Positions 11,823-22,418 of a DNA stretch of 64,000 bases are shown here, piece after piece (within the stretch, counting starts at the first letter, position 1; every line of letters starts with the position of its first letter). The DNA comes from Polyodon spathula (lineage: Eukaryota > Chordata > Actinopteri > Acipenseriformes > Polyodontidae), in assembly GCF_017654505.1 (NCBI RefSeq), contig NC_054559.1, positions 3,418,781-3,482,780 on the forward strand, read 5' to 3'. Made by a program: the position numbers and the translations under genes. The notes under the pieces are model-generated. The model saw only the letters and a program-made list of their open reading frames with translations, was not told the DNA's origin and made no database searches.

Positions 11823-12880
11823 TATGGAAGGCTGGAGGGACGATTGCAGGGAGTTCGAGGAACTCCTCGGCAGTCTGGAGGACCAAGGCTGGTGCCTTGC
11901 CTGCGGGATGTATGGGCACATGGTGGTTGTCTGCCCTTCCAGGAAGAGGAGGAGGAACCAGCCCAAGAGAGGAAGGTGGGGAGAAAGATCAGGAAGAGAA
12001 GGGAGAGAGGAAAGCTGCATCAGCAAGAGTAGGTCGGGGACAACAGCTTGAAAGCCTTTTTCAAGTACCACGTGGCGGAGTTGTGTCGCGGCTGTGGGGT
12101 ATATGGGCACCTGTTGGCCCTATTCCCCACGCACTGTCAGCATCCAGAGCCCAGACGGGGGGGGACCGTGAGCGTCCAGCGCCCAGACGGGGTTGGGTGA
12201 TGGGGGGGGACCGCGGGAATACAAAGCCTGAGGAACAGCTTTTTCCACCTCAACCAGCAGAGGAAGAATGCCTGCTGTCCCCATCTCCACCAGTAGGGGA
12301 AGAATGCCTGCTGGTTTCACCCCCAGAGCGAGAGGGAGAGTCGCACCAGTCTCCTGCAAGTGAGGGAGAGCCGTACCAATCCCCTGCAAGTGAAGGAGAG
12401 CCACACCAGTCCCCTGTAACAAGGGTAGACTACTTGCCACTCCCACCTCCGCCGCCAGGAGACTACAAGCCGCTCCCACTTCCATTACCAGGAGGTTACA
12501 CGCTGCTCCCACCTCCACCGCTTCTACCGCCACGAACAGAGCAGCAGGAGCTGCCTCTACCTCCACCACCTCCACTGGCAGGAGCAGAGCAGCAGGAGCT
12601 GCCTCTGCCTCCACCAGCAGGAGCAGAGCAGCAGGATCTGCCTTTACCTCCGCCATCTCCACCAGCAGAGGGTGAATGTCTGCTGGGTCCCTTTCCACCA
12701 GTAGAGGATGATTGCTTGCTGGTATCACTTCCCCCACCATCACGAGGAGAGGAGCTGGAGCTGCCTCTGCCTCCATCACCATCAGGGGGAGAGGAGCAGG
12801 AGCTGCCTCTCCCTTCACCAGAAGGACCAGGTTTGGATGCTGGAGGTCCTCAGCAGCCCTTGCATAGGCCGCTGAGGGAA
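11823..12880 (+). pseudogene. Zinc-knuckle plus proline-rich tandem-repeat ORF of element A1, first part
   Basis: The frame from ATG at 11,824 carries a CCHC knuckle, CLACGMYGHMVVVC (C-2-C-4-H-4-C), the nucleic-acid-binding motif of retroelement nucleocapsids. A second, degenerate knuckle lies near 12,089 in another frame (last Cys replaced by Phe). From about 12,235 a third frame encodes tandem Pro/Glu-rich units of the type PPPAEEECLLSPSP and then LPLPPPPP units. The parts lie in different frames, so this copy is shifted at least twice. An antisense LTR interrupts it at 12,881. No known enzymatic domain is visible. Confidence 0.7.
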
Positions 12881-13494
12881 TGTCACAAAGACAGCCAGAG
12901 TGGGTGGAGTCAGACCAGAGCCAGAAAATAAGCAACAGAGAGGTGTGGTTTGGTGGAGCTGAGCGAATGTTTTTCTCTCAGCATTTAATAAACAGAACAG
13001 AAAATAAAAAGGTTGTACAAACAAACACAAACACAGGACACGGCACACGTCGCCAAAACAAAAAGACAAACAAAACGGACTAGACAGACAAACACGGTGA
13101 GCAGATACTTTAACTATTCTTTTAAACTTTAACTATGCTTTTTATCTTTACCTCTGTCTCCAATCCCATTCTCCACTCACCGAACACCCAACCCCGAGTG
13201 AATAAAACGTGCATCTATATATACTGTTGTGCTGGGATTCAATTACTAATTAATTATTCACTTGAATCCCAGCACGTGAATTAATTATGTGCAACCTCGT
13301 GCTCACATATTAAGTACTTTAAATGCACGTGAAGTGATGCGCAATCCACGTGCCTAAATATAAATATACATTTTTAAACACACGTGAAACACAGACCCGT
13401 TTATATCCCGTGTACCAATGTCTATACACCAACATAAACACACAACACACAACATATAACAGATAATATGCACAGGGGCGGGCACTTTGTCACA
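12881..13494 (-). mobile_element. Solo LTR of family A, antisense, nested in A1
   Basis: A 614-bp LTR on the reverse strand (reverse complement begins TGTGACAAAGTGCCCGCC). It is flanked by an exact 5-bp duplication GGGAA at 12,876-12,880 and 13,495-13,499. No internal sequence accompanies it, so it is either a solo LTR left by recombination or an element reduced to its LTR. Confidence 0.92.
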
Positions 13495-13499
13495 GGGAA

Positions 13500-14290
13500 G
13501 CACGGGGAAGAACTGCCTGGCCGCAGTGGCCGAGAAGAGGGTCAAAACCCACACCCCAGCTTGTCCTGACTCACTCCACACATCATTGCTTGGGGATGCC
13601 TGCACGACACCGCCCAAGGATGCCTTCACATCATCGCTGGGGGATGCCTACCTCGCATCGCCCAAGGATGCCTGCCTCACATCACCCAAGGATGCTTGCC
13701 TGGCATCACATGGGGTTGCCTGCTGCTCCGCACTGTCTGGGGTTGCCTTCTGGTCAGCATTGCCTGAGCTTGCCTGCTGCTTTGCATTGCCTGGGGTTGC
13801 CTGCTGCTCCACATTGCCTGGGGTTGCCTGCTGCTCCACATTGCCTGGGGTTGCCTGTGTTTCTGCATTGTCTGTGGAGCCACCGGTTGCAGGGTATGAG
13901 GGAGAAGTGGAGCTCCCGCTGCCGCCTCTATGGCCAGAGGCTCCCCTCCCCTCCGCCTCCCGACGGTCCGCTGCTGCCTTTCCCTGGGGTCACCGTCAGC
14001 TCTGCTTGGCCACAGAGGGAGCTGCCGGCTATGAAGAAGGGGGGGAGGTCAGGAGACCACCTTCCCCCATAGCAATTTTGCTGCAGGAGTTTTTGTGGCT
14101 GGAGTCCCACAGGAGGGAGCTGCTGGCTATGAAGAAGTGGGGGCGGTCTGGAGACCACCGCCTTTCTGCTGCTGTAATTGCCCCCGCTGAAGGATCGGAA
14201 GGAGAGACTCGCCCTGCTGTCAGAACGTCTGCTGATAGCATTGCCACCCATAAACCCCTTAAAGTCCCTGTTCTTAGCCCAGGACTTTGA
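13500..14290 (+). pseudogene. Element A1 coding region, second part
   Basis: Across the nested LTR the sequence resumes (GAGGGAAGCACGG), comparable with GAGGGGAGCACGG at 18,552 in element A2. The open frame 13,487-14,290 encodes 9-12-residue tandem units (LASPKDACLTSPKDAC, then LPGVACCST repeated with a 27-bp period), followed by a less repetitive stretch ending before the purine tract at 14,310. No family match is recognised. The function is unknown, and it may be no more than expanded coding repeats. Confidence 0.6.
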
Positions 14291-14320
14291 GCAAGACTTT
14301 TGGGATTTTAAGGGGGGAGG

Positions 14321-14843
14321 TGGCCATTGAGACTATGTGTGCACAGCACTTCACGTGCAGGTAAAATGTAATAGTATGTGAGCAGGGGGGATTGCACTTT
14401 TATTAATTCACATGCAGTTGTACCGAGACTCCAATTGAATGATTGATTAGCAATCGAGTCTCGATACAGCTGGATAAAAGCAGCATGTTTTCGCTCACTT
14501 GGGGTTGTGTGTTTGGTGAGTTCTCGAAGAGCAGGTGTGGAGAGGAGAGAATTAAAAACAAAGGGAAGGTAAAGTAAATAATTGAATTCACTCACCGTGT
14601 TTGTCCGTTCATTCGCTGTTTGTTAATGTGTTTCATTTAGTGTTAATTTGTTTTGTTGGTCTGTTTATTTTGGCCTCAAGTGCCGTGTCCTGTTTTGGTG
14701 TGCTGTTTTTCTGTCTAAATCTTTTTTTTTTTGTTTATTAAATGCTGAGCGCAACTAAACGCTCAGCTTCACCAAACACCACGTCTGTCTGTCCTGTGTT
14801 ATTGTTCCGGGTCTGACGTCATCACTCAGCCAGCCTTGTGACA
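14321..14843 (+). repeat. 3' LTR of element A1, shortened in U3
   Basis: It begins directly after the purine tract with TGGCCATTG and then skips to sequence equivalent to 11,234 of the 5' LTR, so about 120 bp of U3 are missing. It ends TGTGACA at 14,843. The two LTRs are otherwise similar, with scattered differences. Confidence 0.8.
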
Positions 14844-15581
14844 GGAATGAGTAACCGACATGGCAAAAGACATAAAATCACAACTTTGTGAAAAAGCAGG
14901 TGAGTTCTGTGTCTTCTCAGTTGCTCTGGATGAGAGCATGCATATAGTCGATACAGCATTTTTGAGGAAATTTTGTGTTTAGCAAGCATGGGTGACACGA
15001 CCACCGGAAACAACATTTTCCACAAACTGAATGAAGCGCTGGAGATGGCAAGGTTGCCATGGGAAAAACTCGCTAGTGTCACCACCGATGGAGCGCCATC
15101 TATGACAATTAGAATAAATGGGCTAACTGGGAGAGTGAGGAAGAGATGCAAGGAACTCAACACAGACAAGCCCATGTTCTTACATTGCATCAACCATCAA
15201 GAATCATTGTGCAGGAAGGTAGCCGAATTAAGCGACCTAATGAGCACAGTTGTTAAGTGTGTCAATTTTATTCGCAGCAGAGCTTTGCAACACCAACACC
15301 ACTCTGTTAGCTGAGCTGTCATCACAGTACGATGACATACGATGGTTGAGTCGTGGCACAGTTTTGAAGCAGTTCTTTTATTTGCGTGACGTAATATAGA
15401 ATTTCATGTGTGAGAAAGGGAAAGGACTGAAAGAGCTTGATGGTCCTCATTGGCTGATGGACCTTGCATTTCTTGTTGATCTCACTGAGCAGATGAACAT
15501 TTTGAATAGGAAACTTCAAGGACTCACAGATTCTCACGAGAATGGAGGAAGAAATAAGGGCTTTTAAAGCCAAGTTGAATT
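14844..15581 (+). pseudogene. hAT transposase, central segment
   Basis: It continues the frame broken at 11,094. VTDMAKDIKSQL is followed by VALDESMHIVDTAFL, the TTTGNNIFHKL ... VTTDGAPSM block and LHCINHQESLCRKVAEL, then YDDIRWLSRGTVLKQFF and WLMDLAFLVDLTEQMN. These are typical blocks of the hAT catalytic domain in GTF2IRD2-like proteins. In-frame stops (for example TAG near 14,981) show decay. It ends at KAKLNL near 15,580, where a solo LTR is inserted. Confidence 0.85.
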
Positions 15582-16194
15582 TGTGGCAGTGTGCCCGCCC
15601 CTGTGCATATTTATGTTTATATGTTGCATGTTGTGTGTTAATGTTGGTGTATAGTTATTGGTAGACGGGGTAACACCAGTGTAACACCAGTGATATAAAG
15701 TGTATATTTGTATTTAGGCACAAGGATTGCACATCACTTCATGTGCAGGTAAAATGTAATAATATGTGAGCATGGGAAGTTGTACTAAATTAATTCACAT
15801 GCAGTTGTACCGAGACTCCAATTGAATGATTGATTAGCAATCGAGTCTCGGTACAGCTGCATAAAAGCAGCACGTTTTCACTCACTCTGGGTTGTGTGTT
15901 CATGAGTGGAGAGAGGGTGAGAGAGAGAAGAGAATAATTTAAAGATTAACCATTGCTTCGTGCTGGCTTTCAACCAGCACGATACTTGTTTGTTCGTTCA
16001 TGGTCTGTCTGTCTGTCTGTCTGTTCGTTTTGGCTACTGCGCCGTTTTATTTAAGTGTTTTTTGTTTGTTCAGACTTTTATTTTCTGTTTATTGATTAAA
16101 CAGCACAGCAGCGCATTTCACTCACCATATCCATTTGCAGTGCTGTGTTTGTTCATTTCTGGTCTGATGTCACCACTAAAGCCAGCTTGTTCAC
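15582..16194 (+). mobile_element. Solo LTR of family A in hAT gene
   Basis: It begins TGTGGCAGTGTGCCCGCC and ends TTGTTCACA, separating hAT codons before and after it. It shows the family's inverted repeat clearly (15,801-15,824 against 15,838-15,860), followed by ATAAAA at 15,861. A 5-bp target duplication is not evident (GAATT on the left, AAGAG on the right). Confidence 0.85.
15801..15868 (+). promoter_or_regulatory. Inverted repeat abutting TATA box in family A LTR
   Basis: GCAGTTGTACCGAGACTCC at 15,801 pairs with the reverse complement of the segment ending GTCTCGGTACAGCTGC at 15,860. The arms are about 23 bp with a loop of about 14 bp. TATA-like ATAAAAGC follows immediately. The same arrangement is seen in the other family A LTRs that retain this region, on both strands. 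Confidence 0.7.
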
Positions 16195-16579
16195 AAAGAG
16201 GCAAACTGTTGGAGGAAATTTCACTCACTTTCCCTCTTGCCGAGAGGTTCTTGATATGCACAAAGATGCATCTCAGAAAGAAAGCTACATGCACTACAGT
16301 GCAAAACTGTCAGACTTGCTGAAAGAGTTTGAACACAAAGTTTTTTCTAGACTTCCAGTCACACGGCAGATATTCAAATTATTTGCCAATGCATTCACTG
16401 CAGATATCACGACAGCCCCGGATGATCTTCAGATGGAGATCGCTGATTTGCAGAGCAAGGGGAATCTCAGGGATAAGTTCTCTGCAATACCATTGCAAGA
16501 CTTTTACCAACACATCCCAAACGACGACTTCCCAAAGTTAACAGAGCTTTTTGCCAAAATACTGAGCCTTTTTTGGAAG
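16195..16579 (+). pseudogene. hAT transposase, C-terminal segment
   Basis: The translation KRQTVGGNFTHFPSCREV is followed by AKLSDLLKEFEHKVFSR, LFANAFTADITTAPDDLQME and YQHIPNDDFPKLTELFAKIL. It resembles the region before and within the hAT dimerisation domain of GTF2IRD2-like proteins. It is cut by the LTR beginning at about 16,580, so the final C-terminus and the right end of the hAT element are not found. Confidence 0.8.
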
Positions 16580-18600
16580 TGGCAATGTTGCCCCACCCTG
16601 TGTGTATTTCTGTGTTCTATGTTGTGTGTAGTGTGTTAATGTTGGTGTATTGTAGTTGGTACATGGGATATAATATGAGTAAGGCACACAAGTGTTTAAA
16701 ATGCATATTTGTATTTAGGCACGAGGATTGCACAGCACTTAACGTGCAAGTAAAATGTAATATGTGAGCATGGGAAATTGTACTTAATTAATTCATGTGC
16801 AGTTGTATCGAGACTCCAATTGAATGATTGATTAACAATCGAGTCTCGGAACAGCTGCATAAAAGCAGCATGTTTTCACTCACATGGGGTTATGTGTTTG
16901 TGAGTGAAGAACAGGTGTGGAGAGGAGAATAAAAAATAGAAAGTAACAATTGCTACAATGTGCTGGAAGCACCAGCACTGTACTTGCTTGTCTGTTCGTC
17001 CACTGTTTGTTTACTGTTTTGTCATTTTGTTTGTCTGTTTTATGTGGTGTCAAGTGCCGTGTGCTGTTTTTATTTAAACCTTTTCATTTGTTTCATTAAA
17101 ACACTGAGCGCAGCCATTGCGTCTCAGTTTCAACCCCAGTACTGCCCGCTTGTGTTATTCATAATGGCCTGACGTCATCCCTACAGCCAGCCTGTTCACA
17201 CGTGTGTCAGAACCGGGAGAACAGCGCCTCCTGGACAAAGGCCAGAAAGAGTACTGTAGGGGAAAAAAATAAAATGAAAATTAAAAATAAAAAAATTAAA
17301 ATAGAAATGGGAAAAAGCAGCTGGAAGAAGCAGCAACAGCAGAGCAAAGGGGAAAAGGAGGAAGAAGGGTAGTGGTGTTTCACCTGTGGGAAAACCTGTC
17401 ACGCTGCCATGCACTGTTCTGTCTATGTAGAGCTGCAGGCATTGTTCCGAAAGATGGGATGGGGGAAGACACAGAGGAGTGGTTCTGCCAGAAGGCTAGG
17501 AAGCCAGGACCTAAACGGCTGCCATCGCTGTTGTGCCCCCTCTGCGAGGGTAAGCATTACTTTGCTACCTGTCCTTTCCGCAGTTATGAGGAGGAAGAGG
17601 AGGAGCAGGAGGATGGGTAGCCCGAATGTCCTACGCCTGAGTGGGAGGAGCCCGAAAATCCTACCCCTTAGTGGGAGGAGCCCGAACGTTACAAGCCTAA
17701 GAGGGGGGAGTCAGTGTGTCCACAGCCCAAACAGGAGGGAGTAGGTGCATCCATAGCCAAAAGGGGGAGCCGGTGTGTCCACAGTCTGAGAAAGGGAATC
17801 CCACGGCCCTAGGACCCAAGCCACCAGCTGAATGCCTGCTGGTTCCACCTCCACAAGCACAGGGTGAATGCCTGCTGTACCCATCTTCACCTGCAGAGGA
17901 AGAATGCCTACTGACCCCATCTCCACCAGCAGAGGAAGAATGCCTGCTGTCCCCATCTCCATCAGCAGAGGGTGAATGCCTGCTGGTATCACTTCCCCCA
18001 TTGTCACCACCCAGAGGAAAGGAGCAGGAGCTCCATCACCTACCCCTGCAAGTGAGGGAGAGCCGCACTAGTCCCTTGCAAGTGAGGGAGAGCCTCACCA
18101 GTCCCCTGCAAGTGAGAGAGAGCCGCACCAGTCCCCTGCAATAGAGGAGACTACACGCCTCTCCCACCTCCGTCGCCAGGAGACTACACGCTGCTCCTAT
18201 CTCCACCACTTCCGCCGCCAGGAGCAGAGCAGCAGGAGCTGTCTCTGCCTCCGCCATCTCCACCGCCAGGAGCAGAGCAGCAGGAGCTGCCACACCTCTG
18301 GCACCTCCACTAGCAGATTGTGAATGCCTGCTGTGTCCCTTTCCACCAGCAGAGGGAGAATGCCTGCTGGGTCCACTTCCACCAGCAGAGAGTGAATGCC
18401 TGCTGCTATCACTTCCTCCAACATCACAAGGAGAGGAGCTGGAGCTGCCTCCATCTCCACCAGGGGGAGAGGAGCAGGAGCTGGCTCTCCTTTCACCAGA
18501 AGGATCAGGACGTGATGCTGACTTTCTTCAGCAGCCATTGCATAGTCTGCTGAGGGGAGCACGGCGGAAAACAGTCCGGCCGGCCACGGAGAGGGATTTT
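16580..18600 (+). mobile_element. LTR element A2: 5' LTR and internal region, 3' end lost
   Basis: A family A LTR (16,580-17,200) is followed by internal sequence beginning CGTGTGTCAGAACCGGG. The coding region from about 17,307 is related in layout to A1 and B: a short basic Gln-rich start, two CCHC-type knuckles, an acidic run and Pro-rich repeats. The similarity to A1 ends near 18,590, where Tc1-related sequence starts. No 3' LTR was seen. Confidence 0.8.
17307..18560 (+). pseudogene. Zinc-knuckle/proline-rich ORF remnant of element A2
   Basis: From ATG 17,307 the frame reads MGKSSWKKQQQQSKGEKEEE, then a stop, then a CCHC knuckle CFTCGKTCHAAMHC in the same frame. A second knuckle, CPLCEGKHYFATC (C-2-C-3-H-4-C, one residue short), lies in the frame 17,372-17,620 followed by an acidic run. 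Downstream, 36-bp units encode ECLLSPSPPAEE-type repeats across several frames. Stops and frameshifts show that this copy is dead. No enzymatic motif is visible. Confidence 0.7.
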
Positions 18601-18639
18601 TTTTCCTTTGTTTTACACAACCTACTCAAGAAGAGGCAA

Positions 18640-19770
18640 GTGAATTTTTATTGTGAAACATCAGTTAATGAAAAATAAAAAAATGAAATGCCTTGGTTAG
18701 ATAAGTATTTGTTGGTGGACAGCAATCTTCAAGTTTTGCCACAGATTCTCAATCGGATTCAAATCCGGGCTTTGACTGGGCCACTCTAGGACATTCACTT
18801 TTTTGTTTTTAAGCCACTTCAGTGTCGCTTTCGCTGTGTGCTTTGGGGTCATTGTCCTGCTGAAAGGTAAACCTCCATCCCAGCCTTAGGTCTTTTGCAG
18901 ACTGAAGCAAGTTTTCCTCAAGGATTTGCCTGTGTTTAGCTCCATCCATTTTGTCCTCTACCTTAACAAGGTTCCCAGTCCCTGCTGATGAAAAGCATCC
19001 CCATAGCATAATGCTGCCACACCATGCTTCACAGTAGGGATGATGTTACCTGGGTGATGTGTTGTGTTGAGTTTGTGCCAGACATAACAATTTGCATTTA
19101 GGCCAAATAGTTATATTTTTGTTTCATTGGACCACATAATCTTTTGCCCCATCTTTTCAGAGTCTCCCACATGCCTTTTTGCAAATTCCAAGAAGGATTT
19201 TAAATGGTCTTTTTTCAGAAATGGCATCCTTCTTGCCATTCTTCCATACAGGCCAATTTGTGGAGTACCTGAGTTATTGTTTACACATGGACAGTTTCTC
19301 CCATCTCAGCCATGGAATGCTGTAGGTCTTTCACAGTTGTCATTGGTCTCTTGGTGGCTTCTCTGACCAATGCCCTTCTAACCCGACTGCTCTTGACTGT
19401 GCTTCAAGGGATATTCAATGCCTTTGAAATCTTTTTATACCCCTCCCCTGATCTGTGCCTTTCCACAACTTTATCCCAGAGTTGTTTTGAAAGCGTCTTG
19501 GTCTTCATGGTAGTATCTTTGCTTTTAATGCACTACCCAACTGTGGAACATTCCAGAGACAGGTATATTTAATCTGAAATCATGTGAACCACTTTTATTG
19601 CACACAGATGAACTCCATTCAACTTATTGAGTAAATTCTGGCGGCAATTGGTTGCACCTGAGCTTATTTAGGAGTGCCATAGCAAAGGAGGTGAATACTT
19701 ATCTAATGAGGACGTTTCAGGATTTTATTTTTTATTGATTTGTTTTTTCACCCTCCCATTTATCATTGTG
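18640..19770 (-). mobile_element. Tc1/mariner element, degenerate
   Basis: The reverse strand encodes Tc1 transposase pieces: an N-terminal helix-turn-helix region (about 19,450-19,510), MWGCFSSAGTGNLV-like sequence, the catalytic block [10 protein letters not shown] near 18,860 and, in a shifted frame, [16 protein letters not shown] near 18,740-18,785. Inverted repeats include TTAGATAAGTATT (18,697-18,709) against AATACTTATCTAA (19,695-19,707) and extend outward imperfectly. Frameshifts and stops mean that it is inactive. Confidence 0.85.
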
Positions 19771-20480
19771 GCCCCGAAGGCGAGGACACACAAGGTGATG
19801 GTGGAGGATGACCCAGAAACGTACTTGGTGGCATTTGAGCAGCTGGCTACACTGCGTCATGACCCTGAGAGTTCTGGGCAAGTCAATTAGCACCCTGCCT
19901 GATTGGAGAGGCACAGGCAGATTACCAGGCTATGTCGGATGACGACGCCGCTCAGTACGACCTGGTAAAGCTAGCCATCCTTTTCATTCACCAAGGTCCA
20001 GGCCTTGGTGGATGCGGTAATCCCCAAAACCAAGGCTCAGGCGAGGTCTCTACTGGCATTAGCTGGTTATTACCGCCGCTTTATCCCAGAGCATGCCACA
20101 GTGGTTAATCCCTTAGTTGACTGCACCAAATTCAACTAAGTGGTCAGCAGAATGTCAGGGGGCATTTGATACTGTTAAACAGAAACTTTGCCAGGCCTCT
20201 CATCACTTCAGACTTCACCAAGAGATTCATCCTCTATACCAATGCCTTGGATGTCAGTTTGGGTGCAGTCCTGTCCCAAATGGTAAACGGAGAACATCCC
20301 ATTCTCGGGGCGCAACTATGTTGTCGAAAAAGAGTGTTTGGCCATCATAGGGGCTACTCACTCTTTGAGATACTACATTCTGGGGCACTCATTTGATCTC
20401 GTCACTGAACATGCCCCACTCAAGTGGTTGAGCACAATAAAGGACAACAAAGCCTGAATAACTCGGTGGTATCTGGCATT
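19771..20480 (+). pseudogene. Ty3/Gypsy retrotransposon remnant (gag fragment joined to RT/RNase H)
   Basis: A gag-like fragment (DPETYLVAFEQLATLRHDP) is joined after a deletion to the end of the reverse transcriptase and the start of RNase H. That part includes LLALAGYYRRFIPEHATV near 20,055, then IGATHSLRYYILGHSFDLVT and HAPLKWLS near 20,410. The motifs are scattered over three frames with stops. Protease, most of RT and integrase are missing. Confidence 0.8.
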
Positions 20481-20519
20481 GCAGTCAGTCATTTAGGAAG
20501 AGGGTGGAGCTATGGTACC

Positions 20520-21090
20520 CAAGCTCAATGACTCGGACGGGAAACGACATGGCATCTGAGGATTGGAGGAGTGGAGGGTATAAATAGGGGGTGTAGTTTA
20601 AGTTATCTATTCCTTGGTAAATGGTTAGTGTTTTAACCTACGAGGAGTCTGTGTTGCCGTGAGTTTTGTCTTGTGTTTGTTAACTGTTGTTTGTTTCTTA
20701 ATAGACTACCAGTAGGACGATCTGGAGCTGTAGCGAAAGCCAGCATAAACCCGGATATAACTTTCACTCCTGCATTTTCACAGAGAACTGTAAATACACC
20801 ACTAGCACTTATTCACTGTCACTAGGAACTGTGTTTTTTTGTTTTGTGTTTAGTGTTGGTGTGTTAAACTGGACTTTTGGTTGCGGGTCAAACCCGTGGG
20901 ATTTTTACAAACTAAGTGATACACGCCGCTGTATTCACATCTATCATTTATTATGTACAGGTGTTTGCCATAAGGCTCTGGACATTGCATTTAACTTCAA
21001 TAAACACCTTTGCACCTGTTCGTAATTGCCTGTGTGATTCTTACCTGCACTGCACTGCACTCCCTGTTCCCACTCACCACTTTGCCACAT
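20520..21090 (+). repeat. Probable LTR of the Gypsy remnant
   Basis: Directly downstream of the RNase H fragment is a promoter-like GGTATAAATAGGGGG at 20,577. A candidate polyadenylation signal, CAATAAACACC, lies near 20,999, and the region ends near TTTGCCACATGAC. No matching second LTR is present, so the boundaries are approximate. Confidence 0.55.
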
Positions 21091-21568
21091 GACATAAAGT
21101 TGTTTATTATTAGTTTAAGACAAGCTAGAGTGAAAAAACTGTCGTTGAGAAGTTTTTGTTTCAATTCAATAGGCAATCATGTGCTAGTTCACACGTATCT
21201 GCTTTTTAGTAACTGACTGATCCTGATAATGAAAGGCAGGAATTGAATTCATTTAAACTGTAATACTTGAATTTCAATTCAGTGTTCATTCCAATGCAGT
21301 GTTCCGCATTTTCTTTATTCATCTGCCCACCATGGATCTACCAGCCTCCACTATGAACGAAGTGCTGCATGAAGATTAAACAAGCTGCAAACAACACACC
21401 ACTAATGAACAAAGCTCACTCAAAACAGATGAAAATTCAAAGGTCCAGAGGACACAGTTCGAAATAGGACAGAGGGTTGGAGACACTTCACACAGTGGTG
21501 AGCGTATAAAAAGGGTTACTAGAAAGGGTTACCTAGTCATGTTAATGTCAACACCTAGATCCTGTAAC
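21091..21568 (+). mobile_element. Spacer with diverged CR1-like fragment (about 21,440-21,560)
   Basis: GGAGACACTTCACACAGTGG and GGGTTACCTAGTCATGTT match the LINE 3' coding region seen at 33,500 and 49,200. The rest of the interval shows no recognisable feature. Confidence 0.5.
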
Positions 21569-22273
21569 AGGGCGAGCAGCCCTGTTCAGAATTTATTTTA
21601 GGACAGGGTTTCCCCCTCCACCCCTGTACTGTGTTTTGTGTTTGTTTTATTTATTAATATATAAATGTCTGCGAACGCCATGTTTTGTTTTGAAAATGTA
21701 TTTTGATGTTTTTGTGTGTTTTGTATTTTGTTGCAGCGTGGATGGGAAGCCCATCCATGTTAATTAAAACTTGTGCAGAAAGTGGCCATCTCCCGAATTC
21801 AGTGATTATTTTGTTGCTAATCGGGAGATGGTCACCTGTATAAATACCTGCAGCTCTCTACACTTTGGTGGGGTGTTTGAGAGGCAGAACGAGAGCGGAG
21901 AGAAGAGAAAGAAATTAAAGAACTAAGGATCAGTGAAGGCAGTTGCTCAGTCTGACCTTAGCGTTAGTGTTTTGTGTTCGAGATTTCTTTAGTTTAATTA
22001 TTTGTTTTGCTCTGTGAGCAGTGTTTATTTTTGTTTAAATATTTTATTTATTTTTGTTGTTTAATAAACGGCGCAAGTACCTTCCTGGTTTGTTATTCTT
22101 CCGCCTTCTGGCCTGACGTCACCAAAACGCCATTCCTGCCACACGTGGTGTCCAGCATGGGATCACCAGTGCCTCCTGGACTCAGGCCAGAGGAGGTACT
22201 TCAGAAAGGGTACTGCAGTTTTTTTTCTTTTTTTTTTTATTGTATCTTTTCTGAGTGAGGAAAAGGAGGAAAG

Positions 22274-22418
22274 ATGGGAGGAAGAAGAGGAAAGGGGAAA
22301 GAGAAGCAGCAGCTGCAGCAACCACAGCAGCAGAAGAGGTGGTGGACCCGGGCTCCAACTCAGTTTGGAGCCCTGGACTGGGCAGCTGAGCAGGAAGAAT
22401 GGAGGGCTGAAGGGGCCC
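22274..22418 (+). pseudogene. Element B ORF, 5' part
   Basis: ATG 22,274 opens a frame starting MGGRRGKGKEKQQLQQPQQQ, a basic and Gln-rich N-terminus. It is interrupted at 22,418 by the nested LTR and resumes at 23,018. Confidence 0.65.

Larger units (their letters stand above)
11095..14843 (+). mobile_element. LTR element A1: non-autonomous, zinc-knuckle/proline-rich, inserted in hAT
   Basis: A complete 3.75-kb insertion. It is flanked by GGAAC (11,090-11,094) and GGAAT (14,844-14,848), a 5-bp target duplication with one later change, inside the hAT coding sequence. It has a 5' LTR (11,095-11,735), a putative primer-binding site starting TGGTGTCCTGCGTGGGAT at 11,738, a coding region, a purine tract AAGGGGGGAGG at 14,310-14,320 and a 3' LTR (14,321-14,843). 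The 3' LTR lacks about 120 bp of its upstream part. No capsid, protease, reverse transcriptase or integrase motif was seen, so it must depend on another element. A second family A LTR sits inside it in antisense. Confidence 0.85.

Noticed and set aside
11897..12931. 344-residue proline-rich ORF as a possible host gene
   Set aside because: It lies between LTRs of one insertion, shares its repeats with two other elements and is built from frames shifted relative to the zinc knuckle. It is retroelement coding sequence, not a host gene.
12120..12935. 271-residue reverse-strand ORF rich in Ala/Val/Leu
   Set aside because: Shadow of the proline-rich repeats on the other strand, with no start context or domain.
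19771..21090. Endogenous retrovirus
   Set aside because: Only a Ty3/Gypsy-type RT/RNase H remnant with gag fragment. No envelope sequence is visible.
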